NCBI GenBank assembly: GCA_016794425.1
Contig: JAEUHR010000042.1
Location: forward strand, 62,001-126,000
Direction of reading: 5' to 3'
Length of the DNA: 64,000 bases
Origin: Planctomycetota bacterium
GTDB lineage: Bacteria; Planctomycetota; UBA1135; UBA2386
The position numbers and the translations under genes are program-made. Under the pieces are notes generated by a model. That model ran no database searches and was not told the DNA's origin. It was given only the letters and a program-made list of their open reading frames with translations. Shown one piece after another: positions 54,493-62,050 of this stretch (within the stretch, counting starts at the first letter, position 1; each line of letters starts with the position of its first letter).

Positions 54493-55563
54493 ATGCCGGA
54501 ACCCGCTGCTCCGCCGCCGGTCGACGCGCCGCGCCCCAAAGGCGTGCTGCGGCCGCGGCTCTGGTTCGTGTTGGCCGCGATCGCGGCCGTGCTGGCCGGT
54601 CGCGGGCTCGGCTGGTTCGGCGGCGGCCAGGGCCCCGTGGTGCCGCCCGCTGCGGTGCCGGCGGACCTGCCGGCGGTCGCATCGCCACCGCCGCCGCCGC
54701 CGAGGAAAGCCGACGGCGTGGCGAGTGGTGGCGGCGCCGCCGCCACTCCGGCCCCCGGGCCGGCGAGTTCGGCGCCACCCGCGGCTGCACCGTCGGGTGA
54801 GCCGCCGAGCACGCCGCCGGCGGCGGTGCCGGCGCCGCCCGCGGCCGCGCCCGTCGTCGAACCGGCACCGGCCGCCGTGGCCGATCAGGCCGGCGTCGAC
54901 GCCGACCGGCTGCACACGCTGCTGTCACTGGTGGCGAGCCGCCGGGCCGCCGGCGAACTCGGCGCCGCGCTGGCCGCCGTGCAGCGCGCCGCCGCGCTGC
55001 CGCTGGCCGCAGCGCAGCGCGAGGCCGTGCAGCAGGCGCAGCAGCAGGTCGACGGCGCCTGGCACGATGCCTGCGAACGCTTGCAGGCCGCGCTGGCCGA
55101 GGGCCGCGTGCTGTTGGTCGCGGCTGTGCTCGACGATCTGCTGCGCGATGCCGACGCCGCGTTCGCGGCCCGCTGCGCCGAGCAGCTGCAGCTCGCCGGC
55201 GGTGCGCTCGACCGCGCACCCGCGGCCGGACCGCTGCCGTGGCCGGTGGCGGCACCACTGCCGCGCGACCGCGGCGTGCGCACGCGGCTCGCCGGCGCCG
55301 AGGTCACCGGCCGCGTCGTCGACGGGCGCGCCGACCAGGTCACGCTGCGCGTCGAAACCGAACACGGCGTGACCTTCCCGACCGTGCCGGTGGTGCAGTG
55401 CGAACCGACGGTGCCGACTGCCGACGAGGCCGTCGAGCAGGGTTTCGCGGCCTTGCAGGCCGGCCAGCCGCGGTTGGCCCGCCTGTGGCTCGCAGCGGCA
55501 CGACGGATCGGTGCGACCGCGGCCACGCCGCGCGCCGAACGGCTCGCGCAGATCCTGCAGTGA
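54493..55563 (+). CDS. Membrane-anchored Pro/Ala-rich protein, unknown
   Basis: 356 residues from ATG 54493; GACAAT 6 nt before it may be a -10. N-terminal cytoplasmic tail, one TM (LWFVLAAIAAVLAGRGLGWF, about 22-42), a long Pro/Ala/Ser-rich linker (about 48-135, with PPPPPP), a helical region (about 140-235: LLSLVASRRAAGELGAALAA, AVQQAQQQVDGAWHDACERL) and a small beta region (GVRTRLAGAEVTGRVVDGRA, VTLRVETEHGVTFPTVPV) before a TPR-like end (GFAALQAGQPRLARLWLAAA). I do not recognise it. Similar anchor-linker-helix layouts occur in the FHA and PQQ proteins of this window, so a family of envelope scaffolds is possible. Confidence 0.55.
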   Translation: MPEPAAPPPVDAPRPKGVLRPRLWFVLAAIAAVLAGRGLGWFGGGQGPVVPPAAVPADLPAVASPPPPPPRKADGVASGGGAAATPAPGPASSAPPAAAPSGEPPSTPPAAVPAPPAAAPVVEPAPAAVADQAGVDADRLHTLLSLVASRRAAGELGAALAAVQRAAALPLAAAQREAVQQAQQQVDGAWHDACERLQAALAEGRVLLVAAVLDDLLRDADAAFAARCAEQLQLAGGALDRAPAAGPLPWPVAAPLPRDRGVRTRLAGAEVTGRVVDGRADQVTLRVETEHGVTFPTVPVVQCEPTVPTADEAVEQGFAALQAGQPRLARLWLAAARRIGATAATPRAERLAQILQ

Positions 55564-55645
55564 CCCCGCAGCGTCCGGCGCGGCGATCTGCAATACTGCC
55601 CGAGCGCCGGCGTAGCGCCGGCGTCCCTCCGACCTCGCTCCGACC

Positions 55646-56089
55646 ATGGCCAGCACCGCCCAGAAGATCACCGTCCGCCACGGCGACCGGAACTTCGGTC
55701 CCTATGTCCTCGACGACGTGAACCGCCTGCTCGCCGAGGGGCGCCTGTCGCACAACGATCTGGCCTGGGTCGAAGGTTCGCCCGAGTGGGTGCGGCTCGG
55801 CTACGTGCCGGGCACGATGGCGGTGCCGCCGGTGCGCGGCATGGTCGACGGGGAAGCCGTGTCCGATCGGCGCATCGTGCCGGCGTTCCTGCTGGCGTTC
55901 TTCCTCGGCGTGTTCGGCGTGCATCGCTTCTACTGCGGCCGCACCGGCAGCGGCATCGCGATGCTGGTGGTGACCCTGACGCTGATCGGTTCGGTGGTCA
56001 CGGCGATCTGGGCCACGGTCGACTGGATCCTGATCGTCTGCGGCGTGTTCCGCGACGGCGAGGGCCGGCGGATCACCGAGTGGACGTGA
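55646..56089 (+). CDS. GYF-TM2 domain membrane protein
   Basis: 147 residues. The N-terminal half is a GYF_2-like domain (GDRNFGPYVLDDVNRLLAEG, HNDLAWVEGSPEWVRL), and the C-terminal half is a TM2 domain with two helices (IVPAFLLAFFLGVFGVHRFY, CGRTGSGIAMLVVTL, and WATVDWILIVCGVFRDGEGR). The HRFY motif is the TM2 hallmark. The combination is common in Planctomycetota, Verrucomicrobia and related phyla. Role unknown; TM2 proteins are small inner-membrane proteins. Its last 17 nt overlap the convergent antiporter gene. Confidence 0.83.
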   Translation: MASTAQKITVRHGDRNFGPYVLDDVNRLLAEGRLSHNDLAWVEGSPEWVRLGYVPGTMAVPPVRGMVDGEAVSDRRIVPAFLLAFFLGVFGVHRFYCGRTGSGIAMLVVTLTLIGSVVTAIWATVDWILIVCGVFRDGEGRRITEWT

Positions 56090-58169
56090 CCGGCGCTTCG
56101 GCGCGGCGGCCGACCAGCAGCAGGAACGCGGCCATCGCCGAGAGTCCCGCCAGCAGCGCGAGCGGCCACCAGCCGGGCCCCAGCGTGACCATCGGCAGGT
56201 AGCCGAACAGCACGGTCGCGGCGCTGGCCAGCAGCGCATAGGGCAGCTGCGTGGTGACGTGCGCCAGGTGGTCGCACTGCGCGCCCAACGAGCTGAGCAC
56301 CGTGGTGTCGCTGATCGGCGAACAGTGGTCGCCGAAGATCGAGCCCTCGAGCACGGCGGCGATGCAGAGCAGCATCAGCCACGGCCCGCCGCTGGCCGGG
56401 TCGCCGAGGAACGCGCCGTCGGTGCCGAGTTCGTGCGCGAGCACGACCACGTTCGGCAGCAGGATCGCCATCGTGCCGAAGCTCGTGCCGGTCGCGAACG
56501 CGATCGTGCCGGCGGTGGCGAACAGCACGATCGGCAATGCCGCCGGCGACAGCGTGTCGCGCACCAGCGTGGCCAGGAACATGCTGGTGCCGAGGTCGTG
56601 GCAGACGTGGCCGAGGCTCCAGGCGCAGAACAACACGCCGACCGCCGTGTAGAGCGCTTTGGTCGACCGCAGCGAGGTCAGCGCGATGTCGGCCGGTCGC
56701 ATCAGGCGCTGGCCCAGCGTCAGCGCGACCGCGGTGCCGTAGGCGGCCAGCGACGCCCACAGCAGCGCCAGGTCGCTGTGCGCGTGGGCCAGCAGGTGGC
56801 GCACGCGGTCGCCGAACGTCGCCAGCGGCAGCGCGCTCGGTGGCGCGGCGAGCCCGTTCCACAACATCGCGCCGAGCGTGCCGAACACCAGCACCAGGAA
56901 CGGCAGCACCGCGTTGCGCGCGCGCTGCGGCGTCTGCGGCTCCGGCCGCAGCACGGCCTGGTCGACGTCGACGACACCGTGCGCGTGCACGGCCTGCACC
57001 GGACCGCTCTGCCGCGCGCGGCGCTCGGCCGCCAGCATCGGCCCGAAGTCGCGGCGCAGCACCGCGACCAGCACGACGAGGCCCAGCGCGAACAGCGAGT
57101 AGTAGCGGAACGGCAGCGACTCGAGGAACACCTCGAACGTGTCGTTGGCGGTGTAGGGCGTGCCGTTCTCGCGCGTGACCTGCGTCAAGGGCAGCCGGTA
57201 CTGCGACATCTCGTAGACGACCCAGGTCGAGAACACCGACAGGCCGGCGACCGGCGCCGCGGTCGAATCGACGATGTAGGCCAGCTTCTCGCGCGACACG
57301 CGGCGCCGGTCGGTCAGCGGCCGCATCGCCGTGCCGCACAACAGGCAGTTCGTGTAGTCGTCGAAGAAGATCAGGATGCCGCAGACGAACGTGCACAGCT
57401 GCGCGCTGACCGGGCCGCGCACGTGCCGCTGCAGTCGGCCGACGAGGCCGTGGATGCCGCCGTTGCGCGTCACGACGCCGACCGTCATGAACAGCAGCGC
57501 GACGAACAGCGTGATGTGCAGGTAGAAGTCCTCGAGCACCGACCGCTGCCACAGCGCGCTGTGCAGGTAGTGCCAGGCGCCGCCGAACACGGCCTTCAGC
57601 CAGGGCACGGCGGCGCCGGGCGTCGCGGTCGCGATGTGCGCGATCGCGCCGGCCAGCCCGCCGACCAGCAGCGAAGCCAGCACCGATCGCGTGACGAACG
57701 CGAGGCCGATCGCCAGCACCGCCGGCAGCAGGCTCCAGCGTGACGGGTACGGCGCGACCAGGTCCGCTTCGCCGCCGTTCGGCTGCGCGAGCTGCGCCGC
57801 GATGCCGCGGTCGCCGGCGCGCACCGCCAGCAGCAGCGTGCCGAGGGTGGCGTCGACGCGCGTCGGCTGGCCGGCGAGCGTGCGGGCCTGCGCCCACTCG
57901 GCGGCCATGCGTTCGTAGCGCTGCTGCTCTTCGCGGCGCCGATCGGCGTCCTCGATCGGCGGGCTGGTCAGCAGTTCGACCTGCAGCGCCGGAATCCTGC
58001 CGTCCCGGTCGCACCACGCTCCCAGCGGCGAATGGTGGTCGTCGAACAACCAGTCGCGCACGCGCAGCCAGGCCAGGTGCCGGTGGTGGGCCGGGTCGTG
58101 CGGCGTCGGCACCAGTGCGAACGCCACGCCCAGCACCAGGGCGATCAGGGCACGTGTGCGCAGCGTCAT
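56073..58169 (-). CDS. NhaC-family Na+/H+ antiporter with N-terminal extension
   Basis: 698 residues from ATG 58169. The NhaC core (about 145-690) has many TM segments and the family signatures LIFFDDYTNCLLCGTAMRPL, STAAPVAGLSVFSTW, GTIAFATGTSFGTMAILLPN and EGSIFGDHCSPISDTTVL. It exchanges Na+ (or another cation or organic acid) for H+ across the inner membrane. The N-terminus has an extra TM (LIALVLGVAFALVPTP) and about 110 residues of soluble sequence (WCDRDGRIPALQVELLTSPP, RVDATLGTLLLAVRAG), not part of usual NhaC, so this segment is probably periplasmic and regulatory. Monocistronic. Confidence 0.86.
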   Translation of the reverse strand: MTLRTRALIALVLGVAFALVPTPHDPAHHRHLAWLRVRDWLFDDHHSPLGAWCDRDGRIPALQVELLTSPPIEDADRRREEQQRYERMAAEWAQARTLAGQPTRVDATLGTLLLAVRAGDRGIAAQLAQPNGGEADLVAPYPSRWSLLPAVLAIGLAFVTRSVLASLLVGGLAGAIAHIATATPGAAVPWLKAVFGGAWHYLHSALWQRSVLEDFYLHITLFVALLFMTVGVVTRNGGIHGLVGRLQRHVRGPVSAQLCTFVCGILIFFDDYTNCLLCGTAMRPLTDRRRVSREKLAYIVDSTAAPVAGLSVFSTWVVYEMSQYRLPLTQVTRENGTPYTANDTFEVFLESLPFRYYSLFALGLVVLVAVLRRDFGPMLAAERRARQSGPVQAVHAHGVVDVDQAVLRPEPQTPQRARNAVLPFLVLVFGTLGAMLWNGLAAPPSALPLATFGDRVRHLLAHAHSDLALLWASLAAYGTAVALTLGQRLMRPADIALTSLRSTKALYTAVGVLFCAWSLGHVCHDLGTSMFLATLVRDTLSPAALPIVLFATAGTIAFATGTSFGTMAILLPNVVVLAHELGTDGAFLGDPASGGPWLMLLCIAAVLEGSIFGDHCSPISDTTVLSSLGAQCDHLAHVTTQLPYALLASAATVLFGYLPMVTLGPGWWPLALLAGLSAMAAFLLLVGRRAEAPVTSTR

Positions 58170-58246
58170 CGGGGGCGACCGGTCGACGTTGTAGCGCGGC
58201 CGCGGTGCCGCTGCACATTTTCGTCGGCGCGTCCGCACCGGCGCCG

Positions 58247-58252
58247 TAGCGT
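58247..58252 (+). promoter_or_regulatory. -10-like box for the APC permease gene
   Basis: TAGCGT ends 9 nt before the ATG at 58262; the -35 region has no clear TTGNNN. Confidence 0.35.
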
Positions 58253-58261
58253 TCGCGGGCC

Positions 58262-59647
58262 ATGCAGTCGGGCCAGCTGCAACGTCGTCTCGGTCTCACG
58301 TCGGCGATCTCGATCACGGTCGGGGCCGTGATCGGATCCGGCATCTTCCTGAAGCCGCTCAGCGTCGCGCAGAGCCTGCCCAGCGAGGCGTGGATCCACG
58401 CGCTGTGGATCGGGCTCGGGCTCGTGTGCCTGTTCGGCGCGTTCGCGTACGCCGAACTCGGCGCGATGTTCCCCGAGGCCGGCGGGCAGTACGCGTTCCT
58501 GCGCGAGGGCTGGGGGCGCCTGACCGGCTTCCTCTACGGCTGGACGTTCTTCTGGGTCATCAACGCGGGCACGGTGACGGCGCTCGCGCTGGCGTTCGCC
58601 GAGAACCTGCTGCCGGTGTTCGGGGTCGACATGGCCGCCGAGGCCGAGCACCCGTTCTGGCTGCGCATCGTGCCGATCGCGATGATCGTCGTGCTGGCGC
58701 TGGTCAACCACTTCGGCGTCGTGATCGGCGCGCTGGTGCAGAACGTGTCGACGTTCGCGAAGCTCGGCGCGCTGGGGTTGATCGTGCTCGGCGGCTTCTT
58801 CGCCGCGGGCGCGCCGGCGCCGGCGCCCGGCGTGGCGGCGCCGGCTGCCGCGACGAGCCTGACCGTGGCCGGGCTGGTCAGCGCGTTCATGGGCATCTTC
58901 TGGGCCTACGAGGGCTGGTACCAGATGCCGTTCAACGCCGCCGAACTGAAGCGGCCCGAACGCAACCTGCCGCTCGGCCTGATCGGCGGCATGGTGATCC
59001 TGATCGCGGTCTACCTGTTCGTGAACGTCGTCTACCTGCGCGTCGTGCCGTTCGCCGAGATGCAGGCGATGCCGGCCGGCACCGCGTCGACGCAGGTCGC
59101 GACGCTGACGGTCGCGCGCGTGTTCTCACCCGAGCTCGCCGGCTACCTGACGCTGCTGATCGCGATCTCGATCTTCGGCGCCGCCAACCCGAACATGCTG
59201 TCGTCGCCGCGCGCGTTCTACGCGATGGGGCAGGACGGTCTGGTGCCGGCCGCGCTGCACCGCGTCAGCCCGCGCTGGGGCACGCCGGTGGTCGCGATCT
59301 GGGTGCAGGCCGCGGTCGGCGTGCTGCTGGTGCTGCTGCTCGGCACCTTCGGCGACACCACCGAGTTCGTCGTCTTCGCCGCGTTCCTGTTCTACGCGCT
59401 GACCGTCGCGGCGGTCTATCGTCTGCGGCGCGCGCGGCCCGCCGCCGAGCGTCCGTACCGCTGCACCGGCTACCCGGTCACGCCGGCGCTGTTCATCGCC
59501 GTGGCGGTCGGCTTCGTCGTTGCCGTGCTGCAGGATCCTGCGGCCCAGAAGAACGCGCTGAAGGGCCTTGCCATCGTGCTCGCCGGGCTGCCGTACTACT
59601 TCTGGTGGACGCGGCGGCAGGGTGCCGCCGAGCCGCCGGTGGCGTGA
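58262..59647 (+). CDS. APC-superfamily amino-acid permease
   Basis: 461 residues, ATG 58262, QSGQLQRRLGLTSAISITVG, then GAVIGSGIFLKPL, the TM1 substrate-binding motif of APC transporters. About 12 TM segments follow, with YAELGAMFPEAGGQYAFLRE (TM3) and FMGIFWAYEGWYQMPFNAAE (TM6 region, LAT-like). It closely resembles LAT/SLC7-like bacterial permeases for amino acids. Substrate cannot be fixed. It lies 28 nt before a coiled-coil gene with its own -10 box, and is divergent from the antiporter gene (92 nt). Confidence 0.88.
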   Translation: MQSGQLQRRLGLTSAISITVGAVIGSGIFLKPLSVAQSLPSEAWIHALWIGLGLVCLFGAFAYAELGAMFPEAGGQYAFLREGWGRLTGFLYGWTFFWVINAGTVTALALAFAENLLPVFGVDMAAEAEHPFWLRIVPIAMIVVLALVNHFGVVIGALVQNVSTFAKLGALGLIVLGGFFAAGAPAPAPGVAAPAAATSLTVAGLVSAFMGIFWAYEGWYQMPFNAAELKRPERNLPLGLIGGMVILIAVYLFVNVVYLRVVPFAEMQAMPAGTASTQVATLTVARVFSPELAGYLTLLIAISIFGAANPNMLSSPRAFYAMGQDGLVPAALHRVSPRWGTPVVAIWVQAAVGVLLVLLLGTFGDTTEFVVFAAFLFYALTVAAVYRLRRARPAAERPYRCTGYPVTPALFIAVAVGFVVAVLQDPAAQKNALKGLAIVLAGLPYYFWWTRRQGAAEPPVA

Positions 59648-59661
59648 CCGCAGCGGTGCGC

Positions 59662-59667
59662 TAGAGT
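59662..59667 (+). promoter_or_regulatory. -10-like box for the coiled-coil gene
   Basis: TAGAGT ends 7 nt before the ATG at 59675, exactly the spacing expected for a leaderless mRNA. Only a weak -35 is visible. Confidence 0.4.
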
Positions 59668-59674
59668 CGCGGGC

Positions 59675-60235
59675 ATGTCGGACCTGCAGTTCTCGCTGTT
59701 CTTCCTGGCGCTGCTGGTCGGTTACGTGGTGGTGCACCTGCGCCTCGTGCGCTTCGAGGAGCACCTGCAGAAGCTGACCGGCATCCGTTCGATCGACGAC
59801 CGCCTGCGCAACCTCGACGAACAGATGCAGCAGCTGATCCAGGTGCTCGAGAAGTTCGCGCTCGACCGCGTCGAGAAGCGCCTCGACCGCCTGCACGACG
59901 ACCTCGAAGACCTGCGCGAAGCGACCACCGAGGTGCGCAGTGCAGTGGTGCAGATCCCGGCTCCGGTCGCGGCAGCGCCGGTGGCCGCGGCGGCCGCGAG
60001 TGCGCCCGAACCGGCCGGCGTGCGGGTCGCGGCGCTGGTCGAGAGCCGCCTGTTGCAGCTCGGCTACGGCAACCTGCAGATCCTGACCGACCTCGCCGGG
60101 CTGTCGCAGGACCGCGACGTCGAGGTGCAGGTCGAGTGCGAGCGCAACCACATGCCGGTGAAGGGCCGCGTGCTGGTCCGCAACGGCGCCGTGCGCGACG
60201 TCGCGCTGCAGACCGTCGCGACGATGTTCCCGTAG
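59675..60235 (+). CDS. Membrane-anchored coiled-coil protein, unknown
   Basis: 186 residues. One N-terminal TM (LQFSLFFLALLVGYVVVHLR), then a charged coiled coil (about 30-90: LDEQMQQLIQVLEKFALDRV, EKRLDRLHDDLEDLREATTE), an Ala/Pro/Val linker (about 95-115) and a small beta-rich C-terminal domain (VRVAALVESRLLQLGYGNLQ, VEVQVECERNHMPVKGRVLV, VRDVALQTVATMFP). I do not recognise the family; the end is reminiscent of small envelope adaptor domains. It is convergent with the RluA-like gene 15 nt away. Confidence 0.55.
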   Translation: MSDLQFSLFFLALLVGYVVVHLRLVRFEEHLQKLTGIRSIDDRLRNLDEQMQQLIQVLEKFALDRVEKRLDRLHDDLEDLREATTEVRSAVVQIPAPVAAAPVAAAAASAPEPAGVRVAALVESRLLQLGYGNLQILTDLAGLSQDRDVEVQVECERNHMPVKGRVLVRNGAVRDVALQTVATMFP

Positions 60236-60250
60236 GCAGTCCCGCCGGAC

Positions 60251-61201
60251 CTAGGCGTCGAGCCAGGTGCGGAACTCGTCCGGCGCCGGGTCGGCGAACG
60301 TGCAGCGCTGGCCGGTGTCCGGATGGTCGAACGCGAGTTCCGCCGCGTGCAGCAGCTGCCGCCCGGGTTCGCCGGCCGGTGCCGCCGACGCGGCGCCACC
60401 CTGCTTGACGTGCGCGACGAACGCGAGGTAGTCGGCGTCGGGGCGGCCGTAGAGCTTGTCGCCGACGATCGGGTGGCCGGCGGCCTCGAGGTGCACGCGG
60501 ATCTGGTGGGTGCGACCGCTGCGCGGCACGCACCGCAGCAGCGTGCGGCCGCGACCGACGGCGAGCACCGTGAACGTGGTCGCCGCGGGCTTCGCGGCCC
60601 GCGCATCCGGTGCGCAGCTGCGGCGCAGCGCGACCTCGCCGCCGACCGCGTGGCCGATCGACAGCGTGACCTCGAAGTCGGCGGCGACGACGCCGCGCAC
60701 GACCGCGACGTAGCCCTTGTGCACGCTGCCGGCCGCGAACTGGCGCCGCAGTGCGTCGCGCGCCGCCGCGGTGCGTGCGACCACGCACAGCCCGCTGGTC
60801 TCGCGGTCGAGCCGGTGCACGAGCTGCAGCGACGGCGACTGCAGTCGCGTCTGCAGCAGGTGCACGAGCGTGTTGCGCACGAACGGCCCGTCGGCGTGCA
60901 CCGGCAGGTGGGCGGGCTTGCGCACGACGACGATCGCCGCGTCGTCGTGCAGCACCGTGATGCGATCGTCGACCGGCGGTTCGGCGTGCGCGCGGTGGTA
61001 GACGAGTTGCATGCCGGTCGCGAGGCGCGCCTGCGCCGTCAGCGGGCGGCCGTCGCAGCGCAGGCGGCCATCGGCGATCTCACGCAGCCACGCCGCGCGA
61101 TCGTGGTAGGGGAAGCGCTGCAGCAGGTAGTCGAGCAGGGCCTTGCCGTGTGCCGCGGCGGGCACGCGCGAGCGCAGTTCGAGTTCGTCTGCCGGGGGCA
61201 C
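60251..61201 (-). CDS. RluA-family pseudouridine synthase
   Basis: 316 residues from GTG 61201 (VPPADELELRSRV); a GTG at 61273 would give 340 residues but its extra codons overlap a short tandem repeat, so the shorter start is preferred. An S4-like RNA-binding segment (LRDYL-type: LLDYLLQRFPYHDRAAWLRE, LRCDGRPLTAQARLATGMQL) precedes the catalytic domain with HRLDRETSGLCVVA, whose Asp is the nucleophile, plus HKGYVAVVRGV, RSGRTHQIRVHL and GHPIVGDKLYG. It converts a uridine in rRNA or tRNA to pseudouridine; which site is uncertain (RluC/RluD type). Confidence 0.88.
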   Translation of the reverse strand: MPPADELELRSRVPAAAHGKALLDYLLQRFPYHDRAAWLREIADGRLRCDGRPLTAQARLATGMQLVYHRAHAEPPVDDRITVLHDDAAIVVVRKPAHLPVHADGPFVRNTLVHLLQTRLQSPSLQLVHRLDRETSGLCVVARTAAARDALRRQFAAGSVHKGYVAVVRGVVAADFEVTLSIGHAVGGEVALRRSCAPDARAAKPAATTFTVLAVGRGRTLLRCVPRSGRTHQIRVHLEAAGHPIVGDKLYGRPDADYLAFVAHVKQGGAASAAPAGEPGRQLLHAAELAFDHPDTGQRCTFADPAPDEFRTWLDA

Positions 61202-61264
61202 GTCGGCATCGTCGTGCCGACCGCGGTTGCGACCAAGCGCCGGTTGCGGAACGACGGGGTCGCG

Positions 61265-61295
61265 GAAGGACACTCTCGCCGAAGGACACTCTCGC
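61265..61295. repeat. Tandem 15-nt direct repeat
   Basis: GAAGGACACTCTCGC occurs at 61265-61279 and 61281-61295, separated by one C. It lies between the PEP-CTERM stop and the RluA start, upstream of the RluA GTG on the minus strand. The repeat unit period is 16 nt. Confidence 0.85.
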
Positions 61296-61307
61296 GGAAC
61301 GGTCCGG

Positions 61308-61667
61308 TCAGGCTTCGCTCTGGCGGCGACGGCGGCGCAGCAGCGCCAGGCCCGCGAGGCCGGAACCCACCAGCAGCAGCGTGCTCGGCTCGGGCACGGG
61401 CTGCGCACCATCGGTGCCGTCGCCGAACTCACCGGGCAGACCACCGTCGGTGCCGTCGGGATTCTGGGTCGGGTTGTCGGTCGGCGGCACGACGACCGTG
61501 GGCGGCTCGACCGGATCATCCCCCTTGACGACCGGGTCGGTGGACTTCGTCGGTTCGTTGGTCGGCGCCTGGGGCGAGTCGCCAGAGGCGAACATGCTGC
61601 CGCTGTGGTCGGCACAGGCGGCGAGCACGAGGCCGAGACTCAGGGAGAGGAGCAGATTCAGGCGCAT
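61308..61667 (-). CDS. PEP-CTERM protein with lipobox-like signal
   Basis: 119 residues from ATG 61667. N-terminus MRLNLLLSLSLGLVLAACAD has a hydrophobic signal with a possible lipobox LAAC. The middle is Pro/Thr/Asp/Gly-rich and low-complexity (PQAPTNEPTKSTDPVV, DGTDGGLPGEFGDG). The C-terminus is a textbook PEP-CTERM sorting signal: VPEPSTLLLVGSGLAGLALL then RRRRR. Such proteins are processed by exosortase and sent to the surface or extracellular matrix. Having both a lipobox and PEP-CTERM is uncommon. No exosortase is in the window, but the ANL ligase at 52347 resembles exosortase-associated ligases. Confidence 0.8.
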   Translation of the reverse strand: MRLNLLLSLSLGLVLAACADHSGSMFASGDSPQAPTNEPTKSTDPVVKGDDPVEPPTVVVPPTDNPTQNPDGTDGGLPGEFGDGTDGAQPVPEPSTLLLVGSGLAGLALLRRRRRQSEA

Positions 61668-62050
61668 GGTTGGATCGGGCATCGGCGAAGCCGGCGCGAA
61701 GATTCAAGCAACCGCCATGCCGATTGGAAGGGGGGCGCTGCGGTCGTGCGCGCGCGTTCGTGCGCATCAGCGCAAGCGTCGCTCCCAGCGCGCACTCGGT
61801 GCGGCGAGCGCGGTCTCGAACTGAGCCTTGGCGCACCGCGGTGGCGCGCGGCGCCGACGCAACGGTGCGAATGGGCCATCGCAGGCGACGCGATGGCATG
61901 CCGCCGTCTGGCGACGCGGACGGTTGCCGAGCCGCCGTGCAGGCGGTGCATCGGAACGCGCGATCGCATCGGCCGGCGCCGCACACGCTGCGGTGAGCCG
62001 CAACCGTGGCGCTTTCCGGACGGTGTCGCGTCGGAAAGACGACGCGCAGC
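61668..62050. other. 383-nt intergenic region without a convincing gene
   Basis: Stretch between the PEP-CTERM start and the stop of the PQQ-propeller gene. A 108-codon plus-strand frame (61670-61996) has Arg-rich composition unlike any gene here, so I reject it. The region must hold the PEP-CTERM promoter and the end of the leftward propeller transcript; no strong hairpin or clear promoter was found. Confidence 0.6.

Noticed and set aside
61670..61996. A 108-codon plus-strand gene in the 383-nt gap
   Set aside because: Arg/Ala/Ser-rich, no ribosome-binding site or motif, and it overlaps the PEP-CTERM start region; likely chance.
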